NCBI GenBank assembly: GCA_964057225.1 | Contig: OZ059895.1 | Coordinates: 16,558,001-16,622,000, forward strand | Direction: 5' to 3' | Length of the DNA: 64,000 nt | From: Auanema rhodensis | Taxonomy: Eukaryota; Nematoda; Chromadorea; Rhabditida; Rhabditidae | Shown here: piece by piece, positions 1 to 14,529 of the stretch | Layout of the letters: the number at the start of each line of letters is the position of its first letter | Position numbering within the stretch: position 1 is the stretch's first letter | Notes under the pieces: model-generated | The model's input: the letters and a program-made list of their open reading frames with translations, nothing else | What the model was told of the DNA's origin: nothing | The model's database searches: none | Translations under genes and position numbers: made by a program

Positions 1-1462
1 TCGTCACGTGGTCGTTATGGGTCTCATTGAAGGAAAAACTCTATGTCATGTACAAGAGCTCAGTAATCCAGCAGATCTTTATGAAAAGTTGGAAAAACAG
101 AAACATCACGATAAATGATTATTTTTTCTTTAGGTTGATGTGCTTAATTGTGAAATTAGGACGTTATGGTTTAATCCATGGAGATTTCAATGAGTTTAAT
201 CTTATGTTAATAGAAGTAAGTTTATATTATGGATGAATGACCTCAAACCATGTCTGCATTGTCTTTATCAATGAAACTTCCTTTCTTTTTAGGAAGATGA
301 AAAGTTCGTCCTTATCGATTTTCCCCAAATGGTTTCAACTGACCACGAGAATGCTGAGTTTTATTTCAACCGTGATGTGGAATGCATCCGAACATTATTC
401 AAACGAAAGTATGATTATGAATCAGAGGAATATCCAACTTTTGCTGATGTGAAAAGAAAGTACAATCTTGATGTAGATCTAGAAGCTTCTGGATTTACAA
501 AGCAAATGGCTTTAGATTTAAATAGGGTAATCATGACCATATATGAGCAACTTCTATTTCAAATTCTTTTTAGGCCTATGATGACGGCGATTTCCGTGCT
601 CATTGTGAAGCTGATCTTAATAAATCAGATGAAGAAGAAAATGATGAAGATGTAATAGCCTGTTTTATATACTGGTTTTTTATATATTTCTTATTCAGGA
701 AGAAAAAGGCGAAGAGGAAGAAGATGATGATGAATCAGGAGAAAGTACTATACATGAAGAAGATGAAGATGTTGATCAAGAAGAAATTAAGCAAGAACGT
801 ATTGACCGAGAAAATAAGGTAATATCCTTCTTTTTTTTTGTTTAAAAAAATATTTTCATAGGCAAAACTACTGGGAAGGTCAGATAGATTTACCAATTGG
901 TTAGACAATGCCACGGAACAACTTGACAATCTTGCAGTAGAAACTGAAAACGATTGCCCACTTCTAGTACATCCCAAAGATATTGAGCGTTTGGATGAGA
1001 TTAAAAGGTTTACTATTATTTTCAAGATATTATTACATTTATATGATATTTTAAAGAGATCGCGATGAATACATCAAAAGAAGAGAAGAAGCTGATCGCA
1101 TTGATGCTGAAAATGCCGAAAGCCCCAGTGAGGATGAAGATGATATTGTAATCTCTTTTGAAAGATATTTATTCATTTTATTTTTTATTCAGGTACCTCA
1201 AAAGGCAAAAAAGTCTGTAAAGAAGAGTACTGGAACCAAGTCTATCTTGTCAACAACATCTACTATACCTTTAGAAGAAGTGAAACGACGTGTAGCACTT
1301 GAAGCGTTCCGTAACAAAGAGAAGGTAATTTGAAAAAAAATGAAATCAGAGACTAAAATCATCTATATAGGTTAAACTGAGAGTGAAAGGAAGACAATCT
1401 GCAGTTGGTAGAGGAAGAAAGGATAATCGTAACATTATCAAAGAATATTCCGGTTGGATATA
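1..1462 (+). CDS. RIOK2: RIO kinase 2 (RIOK2), 5' part missing
   Basis: Atypical kinase/ATPase that acts in late cytoplasmic maturation of the 40S ribosomal subunit. The window opens inside the kinase domain. The exon at 134-215 encodes the catalytic-loop motif HGDFNEFNL, and the exon from 293 encodes the metal-binding motif IDFPQMVS followed by the family segment EFYFNRDVECI. The middle is acidic and rich in Glu/Asp, as in other RIOK2 proteins. The last exon (1371-1462) ends with the conserved basic tail GRQSAVGRGRKDNRNIIKE and a TAA stop. I place about nine exons: 1-87, 134-215, 293-526, 574-651, 699-818, from 862, from about 1062, from about 1192, and 1371-1462. The introns are 40-60 bases with GT-AG ends. 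The N-terminal winged-helix domain lies outside the window. Confidence 0.93.
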
Positions 1463-3420
1463 ATATTTTCTTTTCTTTTTTTGTTGTTTTTAGTGTAAAT
1501 GCATGCATGTTCGGATATTGTTGATTTTCTATTTTCACATCCAAATGTATACTTTTGTTGATTTGAATTGTTGTTTTTGATTTTTTTTTGAAAACTTTAT
1601 AAATCATATGACTTTTACCTTTTTTGGTTTTAATTGAAAGTTAAAGTAATACATTGTTTTATTTCTCAGTCTCATTTGATTTTCATGAAAAGTAAGGCTA
1701 TATTTGAAGATATGGTAGAAATGGGAAATACTAAAGAAGTGATGGAGCATTCCATTGAAAACTTGCGATATATCTTTTAAACTTTCAAATTTTTGTTTAT
1801 TCAGGAACACCACATGGCTAAGGCTCACGCCATTATTCCTGACGACTTCGAGGTATTTGTTTTGACTTTTATAAACATTCAAAAAAATTCTTTTAAGTTG
1901 CCTGTTAATGCTTTTGACATCCCAAGATGCTATGAAGGGGTTTCAGTACAAAACTTCTAATCAGCTCAAATCGGCCAGACTGATAAAGTCTAATACAGCA
2001 AGAATGACCACTTTTTAGTTAGAACTTGCCCTTTAGCAAGGAGTTAAGAACTGTCATGGTTTTGAGAATGAACCAGATATATCGAAAACTCAGCAATTTA
2101 AAACAGTCCGATATACTTGTGAAGGACATACTTCATGATTTCTGATGTAACGCAAAAAGTGATCTTGCTTTTGAACCTTAGGTTATTCTTTTGGATTCCT
2201 TTTTTCTTGAAATTACTTATCAAAAGTATTTTTAATGCTACATAAAACTAATTATTTTCAAATAGATAAGACTGGAAGCAAGTTGTTTGATTTTAAATCT
2301 CACAAGGTTCCACTTTCTGAACTTTGAGAACAAAATTCAGAAATGATTGATCAACTATGACATTTCAATTTTTAAAAATGTTTAAATGTCAATTGATTTT
2401 TGTAAGCCAATAAATGGCCCTCTTATCTCTTCAGTGAAATATTTTCTCAATTAAGAGCTGATTAAGATATGATTGATTCATTCTTGATAGAAAGTTTATT
2501 AATCCTTTTGCTGCTGCCAGTCTGACCCATTCAGAAAGCTATGTGCAAGTTCGAGAGTTCAAATCATTCTAATGGTTCTGAAAAAAAAAGAAATATTGTA
2601 ACGTTATCAAAGAATAATTTTTCGGGATTTCAATTCTGTGTAGTCAGCAATTCTGTGTGCGTTTACCTCTTGTCGTCTGCAGTCTGGCACTATTTGACTT
2701 TCTATAGTCCTTTCAGTTGTCTTTCCCTTTTAAAATTAATGATATATCTAATAGTAAAAGCATCGAATTGCCACTATCTCAGTTAATGATAGTATCAGTT
2801 AATCCTCTCGTGCATTAAAAGTTCCATTTCATTGAGTTTCATTAGTGTTGCCAATGGTCATTGACCAGATCTTAGTTCATTTTAATAAATTCCAACGCAT
2901 TTTCAATTTTTTTTTTAAAATTAGAATTTATCTTACATCTTTGCCATATTTCTACAAAGAAATTTCTATATATTTGCTAGAAAATGCTTTTAAATGACAT
3001 AAGACCTGCGATTTTTTCTTTGCATCATGTTTTAGTTGTAATTTTTTTTGCATGTATCATGCATTACGAACATGTTTTCCTAGCTAAGATAATAATTTTC
3101 TTTGAAAAAGGGTCGTCTCTGATTGACCTTTCAGAGCTCTCTCTATATCTGTCTATTTCCCATTTCAAATGGTTTTACAATTGATTAGTTTGTTACTCAA
3201 ATAATTTGATTTTTGATAGATGAGGACCAGATACTACAACATCAATCCCCATTATGTATATTTTTGAATTATTATTATATAATATTATGAAATGTTGATA
3301 AACCATCTTTGAATCACTACGCATTTCTGCTAAATTCGTTAATTAATGTATTTCTTCTTTAAATAATACATGAATGACCGAAATATTGTTATAATTCATT
3401 CTTATTTTAGGTTACGAACG
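1463..3420. other. RIOK2-HPRT intergenic region
   Basis: AT-rich spacer of about 2 kb that contains the partial HPRT duplication. No other convincing exon is seen. It ends in TTTTAG at 3409-3410, just before the first HPRT exon, which looks like a trans-splice acceptor. Confidence 0.5.
1756..1940 (+). repeat. Upstream copy of a partial HPRT duplication
   Basis: These 185 bases repeat HPRT positions 3769-3953 (offset 2013) with two mismatches and no gaps. The copy holds a 3' splice site, the whole HPRT exon 2, the following intron, and the first half of exon 3. It stops abruptly after GAAGGGG. The copied reading frame runs into a stop a few codons past the break, so it cannot encode HPRT. It could act as a decoy exon. 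Confidence 0.9.
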
Positions 3421-4854
3421 ATGTCAGCAGAAGGATCGTCAAATCAGGTAGGCGGCCCTGTTCATGATTATCAACTACATTCAAAGAAAACAGTAAACGT
3501 AATCAATGAGAGTACTACCAACAAAACATGATAAAGATTATGTAGTTATGTTCTCACTTGCTCGTTCTCTTTATTTTGCATCCTAATGGCAAACCTGTTT
3601 TTTGGGGGGCAAAAAGATACATTATCAGGTGACCTATGTTTGAAAAATTTGCCATCACTTCTCCATACATATGTCATATATATGTTTGTTGTGTTTGGTT
3701 AGAACTACGACTTACTTCCTATTATGATTTTAGTTTGTATTCGTGTGAAGTTTAGCACTGTATTCCTCTGAAAACTTTCGATATATCTTTTAAACTTTCA
3801 AATTTTTGTTTATTTAGGAACACCACATGGCTAAGGCTCACGCCATTATTCCTGACGACTTCGAGGTATTTGTTTTGACTTTTATAAACATTCAAAAAAA
3901 TTCTTTTAAGTTGCCTGTTAATGCTTTTGACATCCCAAGATGCTATGAAGGGGATCTTAGTGCAGTAGTCATCCCAGAAGGCTTGATTAAAGATCGTGTA
4001 CGTAGATTGGCTAAAGGTTAGTTTAATTTATGAAATTCTTGGCAGTATTGTTTTTGAGATATCCATGATGTCGTTGGCGACGAGTCCTTGGCATTGCTCT
4101 GTGTCCTCAAGGGGTCCTACAAGTTCTTCACTCAGCTGGTTAGTACAATGAACTTCTTTCTCTTTTTAAAAATTGTAAATTCAGGTTGATGAACTTGCCA
4201 ATGCTAGATCAGCATGCTCTACTGCTATGACAGTTGATTTCATTCGTTGCAAAAGCTACGAAGATACTGCTAGTACTGGTAATATTCAGATTATTGGATT
4301 AGGTAATTTGGAAGAATTGAGAGGAAAGAATGTTTTGGTAAGTAGTTAATGCTGGTTTTGTGTTTTGTGCACACTGCGCAGTACACAAGATAGGTTGCTT
4401 TCCTGGCACTTTGGAACACAACCGGTCCATACGCCAATCATCATTAAAATAATTTGAAAATTCTCTTGTTAGTTATATGTTATTATAGGTTGTTGATGAC
4501 ATCGTTGACTCCGGACAAACTCTTTATAGACTATTGAAAACTTTGGATGATCATGGTAAGAGGGATATTTACAGTGAATATTTCAAATCTGCTTATTAGG
4601 CGTAAAGAGAACTTGGACTGCTTTACTCTTGGCAAAGCGCGTTAAACGCGTCATTGATGTAAAGGAAGATTTCGTTGCGTTCCAAATTCCTGACAAGGTT
4701 TGCACTCTTTATCTTCGAGGTGGTTCTTCAAAGAAAAATTAAAAACTTTCAGTTCATCGTTGGTTATGGCTTGGATTACAACCAGTGCTTCAGAGACCTC
4801 AACCATATTTGTGTGATGAGCGAGAGCGGAATCGAAAAATACAAAAACCGATAA
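3421..4854 (+). CDS. HPRT1: Hypoxanthine-guanine phosphoribosyltransferase
   Basis: Purine salvage enzyme: it joins hypoxanthine or guanine to PRPP to give IMP or GMP in the cytosol. Eight exons (3421-3447, 3818-3865, 3911-4016, 4059-4138, 4185-4337, 4489-4555, 4600-4697, 4753-4854) total 681 bases and give 226 residues, close to the usual 215-220. Visible family landmarks are [11 protein letters not shown], the segment [12 protein letters not shown], the PRPP-binding signature [11 protein letters not shown], and the C-terminal block [17 protein letters not shown]. The start was chosen because ATG 3421 follows a TTTTAG acceptor by ten bases and is in frame; exon 2 carries a second in-frame ATG at 3827. 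Exon 2 and half of exon 3 are duplicated upstream at 1756-1940. Confidence 0.95.
3769..3953 (+). repeat. Functional-locus copy of the HPRT duplication
   Basis: Downstream member of the 185-bp direct repeat described at 1756-1940. It contains the genuine HPRT exon 2 and the start of exon 3. The two copies differ at two sites, one being TTCAG versus TTTAG at the 3' splice site of exon 2. Confidence 0.9.
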
Positions 4855-5136
4855 GCATCGAAAAGTGTACAACCTCAACTTTCTATTTTTTTCATATTAG
4901 ATTGTTCCTAATTATTTCTTTTAATAAAAGTCATAGCATTATTCATTAGTTTGAAATGGAAAGCAATAATTCGATCATGCTCACATCCGTATTTAAGAAT
5001 TCACTGATCGATTGACACTTGCGTAATTGATAAGAGAAGCCCATTATGAAGAATTCAAAGTTAATGTTATACCATTTGCTATCGTATTCAATGCCAAATT
5101 TACAATTACTTCAAATGGATTGAATTAATGTTTCAG

Positions 5137-6024
5137 ATGAAATCGCTTATCGTCATAGCATTAGTTCTGGCAAATGTAGCAGCTTTTACAACTCTTTCAA
5201 ACTTTGGCATGGAATCTCAAGTGGCACGTCAAATGATTTTCACAATTGAATCAAGGTTGGATTGTAAGAATATGATTAATTCTTGTTCTTAGAATGTCTT
5301 GTATGTTTGAGCCTCTTGAGCAGGGAATGTTCTTGAAAATCAAAGTGCAGGTAATGACTATTACTCAGCCAATGGGATGTAACATTGAGCTTGTTTAGCC
5401 ATATCCTTTGATCAAGTCCCGTTTCCCTCTCCAAGCTCGCCTAACTTCACCAAGCGGAGAATATTCAGAATGGGCTGAGGGAGATGGCAGCTTACGTTTG
5501 TTGCATAATACTACAGAATCCGGTATGTAGTTGGAGGAAAGTTAAGGATAGTAAAACTGAAGTCAATGTATAGGTCCTTATGAGATCTGCCTTTTCGCCA
5601 GTAGACCACATCAAATTCTTCTGGACCTGTTCTTCCATCATCCAGAAAAGGCTGAAAAAGGCCTGCAGCAATTTTTGGAAAATCATCAACTGGACAAAGA
5701 CATTCAGGTTAGACGAATAAGCTGTTTGTCTTGAACAAGTTATAATTTTAGAAAAGAGTTCAACGTCTATTTAACTTAGTCTATAATATACTTTATTCAG
5801 TAAAATATTATAATATGGTAAATTTATATAAATAATATATTTATATTAAAATAAATTTAAATATTCAGGCATCATTTGGTGATGAAAAACTTCAACTCAA
5901 AATTATGGATTACATTCAAACTTTTTCTCTTTCCTTCATGTTTATTTTTATATTTGTAGCTGTAATCAATGTTATTCTGGTTCGACGAATGTTTAATGTT
6001 AATACTCAAAGAATTCAAATTTAA
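5137..6024 (+). CDS. p24/TMED-like cargo receptor, copy A
   Basis: Type I membrane protein of the EMP24/GP25L/p24 family, which cycles between ER and Golgi in COPI and COPII vesicles. Six exons (5137-5255, 5293-5350, 5399-5522, 5574-5707, 5752-5817, 5869-6024) give 218 residues. Seen: a signal peptide (MKSLIVIALVLANVAAF), a GOLD-type domain with the paired cysteines MSCMFEP and PYEICLF, a coiled-coil-like stretch, one transmembrane helix near the C-terminus, and a short basic tail starting VRRMFNV. ATG 5137 lies directly behind TTTCAG, an apparent trans-splice acceptor. Copy B at 6477 has almost the same exon plan. I am sure of the broad family but not of the subfamily. Confidence 0.8.
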
Positions 6025-6476
6025 ACAAATCTTAATCAACTTTATCTGAATCTGAATATTTATTTCCTAACAGTTTTTTGAACGGGTAATAAAGTTTTAA
6101 TATGTTTCGCGCTTTTCCAAGTTGTTTTGAAGTTAAACGTATGTAAATTAGCAATCAACTTCTGAATTTTAATTATAACAGTGGCGTAATTTACTAAGAA
6201 ATATTATTCAACAAGCTGTACCTCTTGCTTTGAATTGATAAGACTGAAATCAATATTTGCACAATACTTGCTATTCCACACTTCAACCACAAATGGCTAA
6301 TATCACATCTATTTTCAATACATATTTCAATTTAAAATATTATTCAATACACCTCCATAGACAGGCTTTTTGATCATTTTTTCATAATCAATCGTTGAGT
6401 CAATACCATGCTTATTACAATCAATTTTTATATTTTGACCTAGGAATTGCTGCATCTTTCAATCAGAATTTTTCAG

Positions 6477-7809
6477 ATGAAAGCTTCTCTATCTTTAGGT
6501 GTAATTTGTTTTTTCCTTGTTCATCATGTGCAATCTTTCTCCAGTCTTTCAAATAGCCGCTCTGGACCAACGGGTAGACAGATGATTTTCGAATTGGAAA
6601 CTAAGTAAAAACTTTCTTAAATTGAATTCAACGAATATTTCTTGTATAGTAACTTTCTTCAGAATATATTGTATGTTTGAGCCATTATCAGCAGGTATGG
6701 AATTAGTTCTGGATATTGATGTATGTTCATAATATTTCCCGCCTTAATTGGAAAATATTTTCCAGACTTATCCAGCTGGAACTAGAGGTACTCCTTTACA
6801 ACTCAGATTAACATCTCCATCTACGGAATTCTCGGATTGGGCCAGTGGCGATGGCAATGCTCATATGCGTCAAAACATCACTGAGACAGGTTTGGGATTT
6901 GAAAAAAATTAACAAGAAAACTAATTTAAATTTAAATTTTCTATGATGAAAATCGATTACAAATTTCACACATAACCTTCTAATCTTATTAAATGATGAT
7001 ATAAGAAAACAATAAAATGATAAAATATTAAAAACAACAATAACAACATGATCATAAAATTGAATTAATTATTTATATTTTATAAATATTTATTATATAA
7101 TTTCTGTTTTTTTTCTATTTTCTTAATTTAATTTCAAACGGAAATCATATTACCATTTTTGAATTTCATTTCCGGTTATGTTAATTCAAACATGACGCTT
7201 TGTACTAATACTTCCGAGATTAGCTTAATTAGCATTTTTCAAATTTTCTTTTGCATCCTAATGAAGAATTCGAATAATTTTCGAAATTATGCTTCATATA
7301 ATTAGTTTTACACTTAATAATAAAAGAAAATTTCAAAAATGTTGTAGGTGATTATGAGATTTGTTTCTACTCTCCACAACAGATGAAGGTTACATTCAGT
7401 ATGTTCTTCCATGATCCTAAACAGCTTATTCAACAACTGGAGAAGCATCAAGAACTTAAAGATTCCCATAAAGCTATCGATGTAAATTTAAAATATTTCT
7501 AAAACTTAATTTCTTCTCTGCTTTTTCTCTTCAGACTGTTATTGGAGGTCTTTTTCAACAATTATATAAAATAAAGTATAGTATCAGATATTATAATCAG
7601 GTGAATAATATTGTTTTTGAAATCTTTTCTTTTGAAATTCATATATATTCCAGATTGTTAGTAGAGATGAATTGATTCAAGAGAAGAATTCCAATAATAT
7701 TCAACTGTTTTCCGTTTCATTTGTTGTTGCAGCCATCATCATGGCCATATTGAATGTAATACTTATCAGAAGAATGTTCAAAATTAACACTTCACGCATT
7801 CGAATTTAA
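6477..7809 (+). CDS. p24/TMED-like cargo receptor, copy B
   Basis: Tandem paralogue of the preceding gene, with the same layout: signal peptide (MKASLSLGVICFFLVHHVQS), GOLD-type domain with cysteines in YCMFEP and YEICFY, a helical region ending SRDELIQEKNSNN, one transmembrane helix, and the tail IRRMFKINTSRIRI. Six exons (6477-6604, 6663-6720, 6766-6889, 7348-7481, 7535-7600, 7654-7809) give 221 residues. Exons 2-6 are 58, 124, 134, 66 and 156 bases long, identical in size to those of copy A, although the proteins have clearly diverged. The third intron is unusually long at 458 bases and very AT-rich. The ATG again follows TTTCAG directly. Confidence 0.8.
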
Positions 7810-8456
7810 ATTTCTCCATCCTCTAATGATTATAGAATGAATTATAATTTTATTTATTTATTTGCTTTTTGTTTGTTCATGAATAAACCAATTTGCATCT
7901 CGTTTCATCTTATCGTTCATATACCTAAGAAACTTTAGTTATTGATTAGTTACAAAACACGGAGATAGCTTCCGATTCCATTGATCACCTTATTAGCATA
8001 CGCAGCTTCCGACCGCTTGGTATTTTTTGAATTTTTTTGAACTTCTTTTCTCATTTCATTGCATTATCAGTTAACGCAGTTTGCGGTTGATCTCTGTTAT
8101 TTATCTTTTATTATGTTTTAAAATACAAAATTCATTAATATTTGTATATATTTTCACATTTTTGGTCTAAATTTTGAATTATTTAATCACTTTCATTCCT
8201 AGCAATTTAAATTTTCGGATATAGCATGTTCGCGGTTATTCTGAGCTTTTGCCTCCACTTTATGCTAATATGAGCGTGCGCCGCCCCCCTTTCAACTAGC
8301 AGTTACTATAATACTTTACAGTAACTGTCATAACATGGCGTCTTTGTTTTTTAAACTTTGTTTTCAAACATTTGAATTATTTATTTTTTCATTTGTCTTC
8401 ATTTTCAGTTCATATTTTCAGATTATTTTGTATTTCGTTTAATTTGCCATAAAGTA
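7810..8456. other. p24-CPEB intergenic region
   Basis: AT-rich spacer of about 650 bases. It presumably holds the 3' end of p24 copy B and the promoter of the CPEB gene. I see no coding segment or structured element. Confidence 0.4.
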
Positions 8457-10283
8457 ATGTATCTGGCGCAACAAGCAAATTTATTGTCATCGCAAACTCT
8501 TCCTTCCCAGGTATTTTCATCTGCCAATATGATCAAAATCATTTTATAATATAGGTAAACAGTTATAACAGCCCTTTCAATACACCTAAGAAATCTCAAT
8601 CCAATCAATCCATCATGAATTTTGGCATTACGGTAATTCTTTTTATTTGAGCTAATTTTTTAAAATAAATATTTTCAGACCTCCAATAATCTGAACGCAC
8701 TTGGGCAATTTGGACAAACTTCCTTTCCTGCTATACCTCCAGCATATTCTGAAGATTCTGGTTACAGTTCTTCCTTTTCATCAACAAAGGATTATCAACC
8801 CGATTTAAAAAACTTTTCTGTCTTCGATGCTCCTTCATTTAAAAGTTTGACTCCCTTCATGATTCTCTATTCATGAACTGATTCAGATTCTTTTTCTGGT
8901 ACTAGTTTCAATGGTGCCTCTGCTTTTGAGGGATACAATTCAAGTAATATCCTTCGTGGTAAGTTATAATTTTGTTTTCCCGCGAAATGAGATGTCTTTT
9001 AAGACTCAGCTGTACCAGTTACTCAGAGACGGCGTCATCAGGCTCTTACAGATACAAGTAGTGCTTTCACAAAATCAAATCAAGAAGTTTTTGCTCGTAA
9101 GGTTTTTGTTGGTGGTCTACCCATTGATGTAAGCGAAGGTACACTTTCTCCATTTAAACTTGTTGACAAACGACACAATTCAGAAGAAATCTGGCAAACT
9201 TTCAAAATTTTCGGTAATGTACTCGTAGATTGGCCACGTCGGCCAGATAATGGTGGACGACATGATGAACTTCCATCAAAAAGCGCTGGATGTAGGCTAT
9301 AGCTGTACATCCATCAACTTATGTTTTTAATTTTCAGCCAGATCAATGACCGGATATGTTTTCCTGGTTTTCGAGGAGGAGCTCTCTGTTAGAAAACTAG
9401 TACAACAATGTCATAAAGATGGTGACAGGTACTTGAATTCATTTAAAATTTGCTGCTCAGTTCATCTTTTCAGATATTATCTTTTTGTTTCTTCTCCTAC
9501 AATGCGATACAAGCCTGTACAAGTTAGGCCATGGAAATTAGCCGATATGGAATACATGCTTGATCCTACTATGCCGTTAGATCCCCGGAGAACTGTATTT
9601 ATTGGTGGAGTTCCTCGTCCTACCAGAGCTAGTATGTTTATTTTGATTGAACAGAACCAATCTGTATTTATTCTAGATGAACTAGCCGAATGCTTGAACA
9701 AATTATATGGTTCTGTATGCTATGTAGGCATTGATATTGATCCTGAACTCAAATATCCTAAGGGAGCTGCACGAGTAACTTTTTCTACAACTCATTCTTT
9801 CATTGCTGCAATTACGGGTCGTTTTGTACATGTTCATCATGCCGAAACTCAGAAAAGAGTCAGTTATCATCAATAAACAACTAGTATTATTCTATTCTTA
9901 AGGTTGAAATCAAACCTTATGTGATGGATGAACAAATGTGCGATGAATGCCAAGGAAAAAAGTGCCTATCTCGTTATGCTCCGTACTTCTGTGGAGATCT
10001 TGGTTGTCTTCAGGTATATCCACAGTTAGAAACATATTCTGATTCTCATCTTACTCTTTTCAGTATTTCTGTGAAACATGTTGGGATAAAATTCATCTAA
10101 ATAACGAAAAACGTGCTGATCATCGTCCATTGGTTAGAATGGGGGATCAAACAAAGGCATCCAATAGTATATAATTTGTGTTTAATTTTGTTTTTTTAGA
10201 TTCTTGCTCGGCCTCCTCATCATAACCCTCCAACAAGTAGATCGTCTTCTGGCCGGCAGTCATACTTTTCCCGCAACAATTAA
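8457..10283 (+). CDS. CPEB: CPEB2-4-type RNA-binding protein
   Basis: Cytoplasmic polyadenylation element binding protein, a sequence-specific mRNA translational regulator. It resembles the CPEB2/3/4 (Orb2) branch more than CPEB1. A polar Ser/Asn-rich N-terminus leads into RRM1 ([13 protein letters not shown] to [10 protein letters not shown]), the linker [15 protein letters not shown]2 ([15 protein letters not shown] to KGAARVTF), and a C-terminal zinc-binding ZZ domain ([23 protein letters not shown]). About 12 exons give roughly 443 residues; RRM1 is spread over several small exons. The final junction is uncertain: the coding-like last exon (10200-10283) joins in frame only through a GC donor at 10157, while the GT donor at 10167 would give a stop at 10225. 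The start at 8457 is the first in-frame ATG and is less certain than the rest. Confidence 0.9.
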
Positions 10284-11013
10284 TTGTACTGTACTATCTA
10301 ATATTTCAAAAACTGAATGTTTTAAGTGGTTTCAATATTACTTATATATTTTCATCTACACATCATCTGGTTTCTTTGACATGGCTTCTATTTATTCACT
10401 TTTCGAGTTGTCAATGTTTTCTTGTACAATTGGTTTGTTTTAATCTGTCTTTCCATGTATCAATGTAGACATGGTAATTTTCATGTGATTTTATAGTTTT
10501 TCTGAGTTTTGTTCGTTTTACCATGACTTGTATACGCAGTATAGCTTCTTGGTCTCAAATTGTAGTACGGTTGTGAGGTTTATCAGCCTGTTTATAAGGG
10601 TATAAATAATGATTGTCACCCACCGTTCGGATAATGTATGTCTAACAAAGTTCCATTGAAAATTAAAAATAAAGCATCATGAACATATTTACATAATTTA
10701 TTGCAGCCTTATAAGCTGCATCGCAGATACAGAAACAACTAGAGTACGAACCCATTGAAATAAGATATCACAACGACAGTTCCGTGACGATAGAGAGGAG
10801 AAAGTTGAAACAGATAAAAGACAACGAAGCACGGTACAGAACACCAAAACCCAACAACAAAAAGAAAATGATCACATAGAAATATAAAAATAAATAGAAA
10901 ATTATAATTACGATTGTTCAATAAATATTCTGCCAATTTCGTGTTTTGTTTAAAAACAATCATCAATTCCCTTCTATAATACACTTTGAAAAAGATTGAA
11001 AATGCCATAACGA
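10284..11013. other. Convergent intergenic region CPEB-SLC30A5
   Basis: About 730 bases between the 3' ends of two convergent genes. AATAAA-like signals occur on the + strand (AAATAAAG near 10670), and AT-rich stretches suit 3' UTRs. No further gene is seen. Confidence 0.4.
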
Positions 11014-14210
<3,197 letters not shown>

Positions 14211-14529
14211 TGTCGATCAGTAATTTCGAACAATCGTATACAATAATTTTTTCTTATATTGCTAATGGAACATCTATATATAAAAATGTTATAATATGTA
14301 TAAAAAATAGATAAAGTTTGTATTAGAAGCTGATGGAGCACCTTTGTTTGCTAAAGCAATGAAATTTTAACTAAATATACGTGAGTTGACGTGTGAAGAA
14401 GAGGGCCGCGTGTCCACCCCTTTTTGTACTGTAGTATAAACGGTTAAGTTTAGCTTGTATCCCTTTCATCGTTCGCTTTTAATTGTACTCAAGCTTAATC
14501 TTCGAAATAAGTTCTTGTGATTGTTTCAG
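14211..14529. promoter_or_regulatory. Divergent promoter region SLC30A5/ERLEC1
   Basis: A 319-base gap between two divergently transcribed genes, so both promoters should lie here. It includes a GC-richer patch at about 14395-14430. No specific site is assigned. Confidence 0.4.

Noticed and set aside
2541-2786. 81-codon open frame with partial similarity of its DNA to the last RIOK2 exon (shared TAAC-TTATCAAAGAAT pattern)
   Set aside because: The shared stretch is short and gapped, and the rest is low-complexity. I could not support a second duplication or a gene.
10739-11008. 89-codon minus-strand frame just beyond the SLC30A5 stop
   Set aside because: Separated from SLC30A5 by its stop codon, low-complexity hydrophobic sequence, probably 3' UTR.
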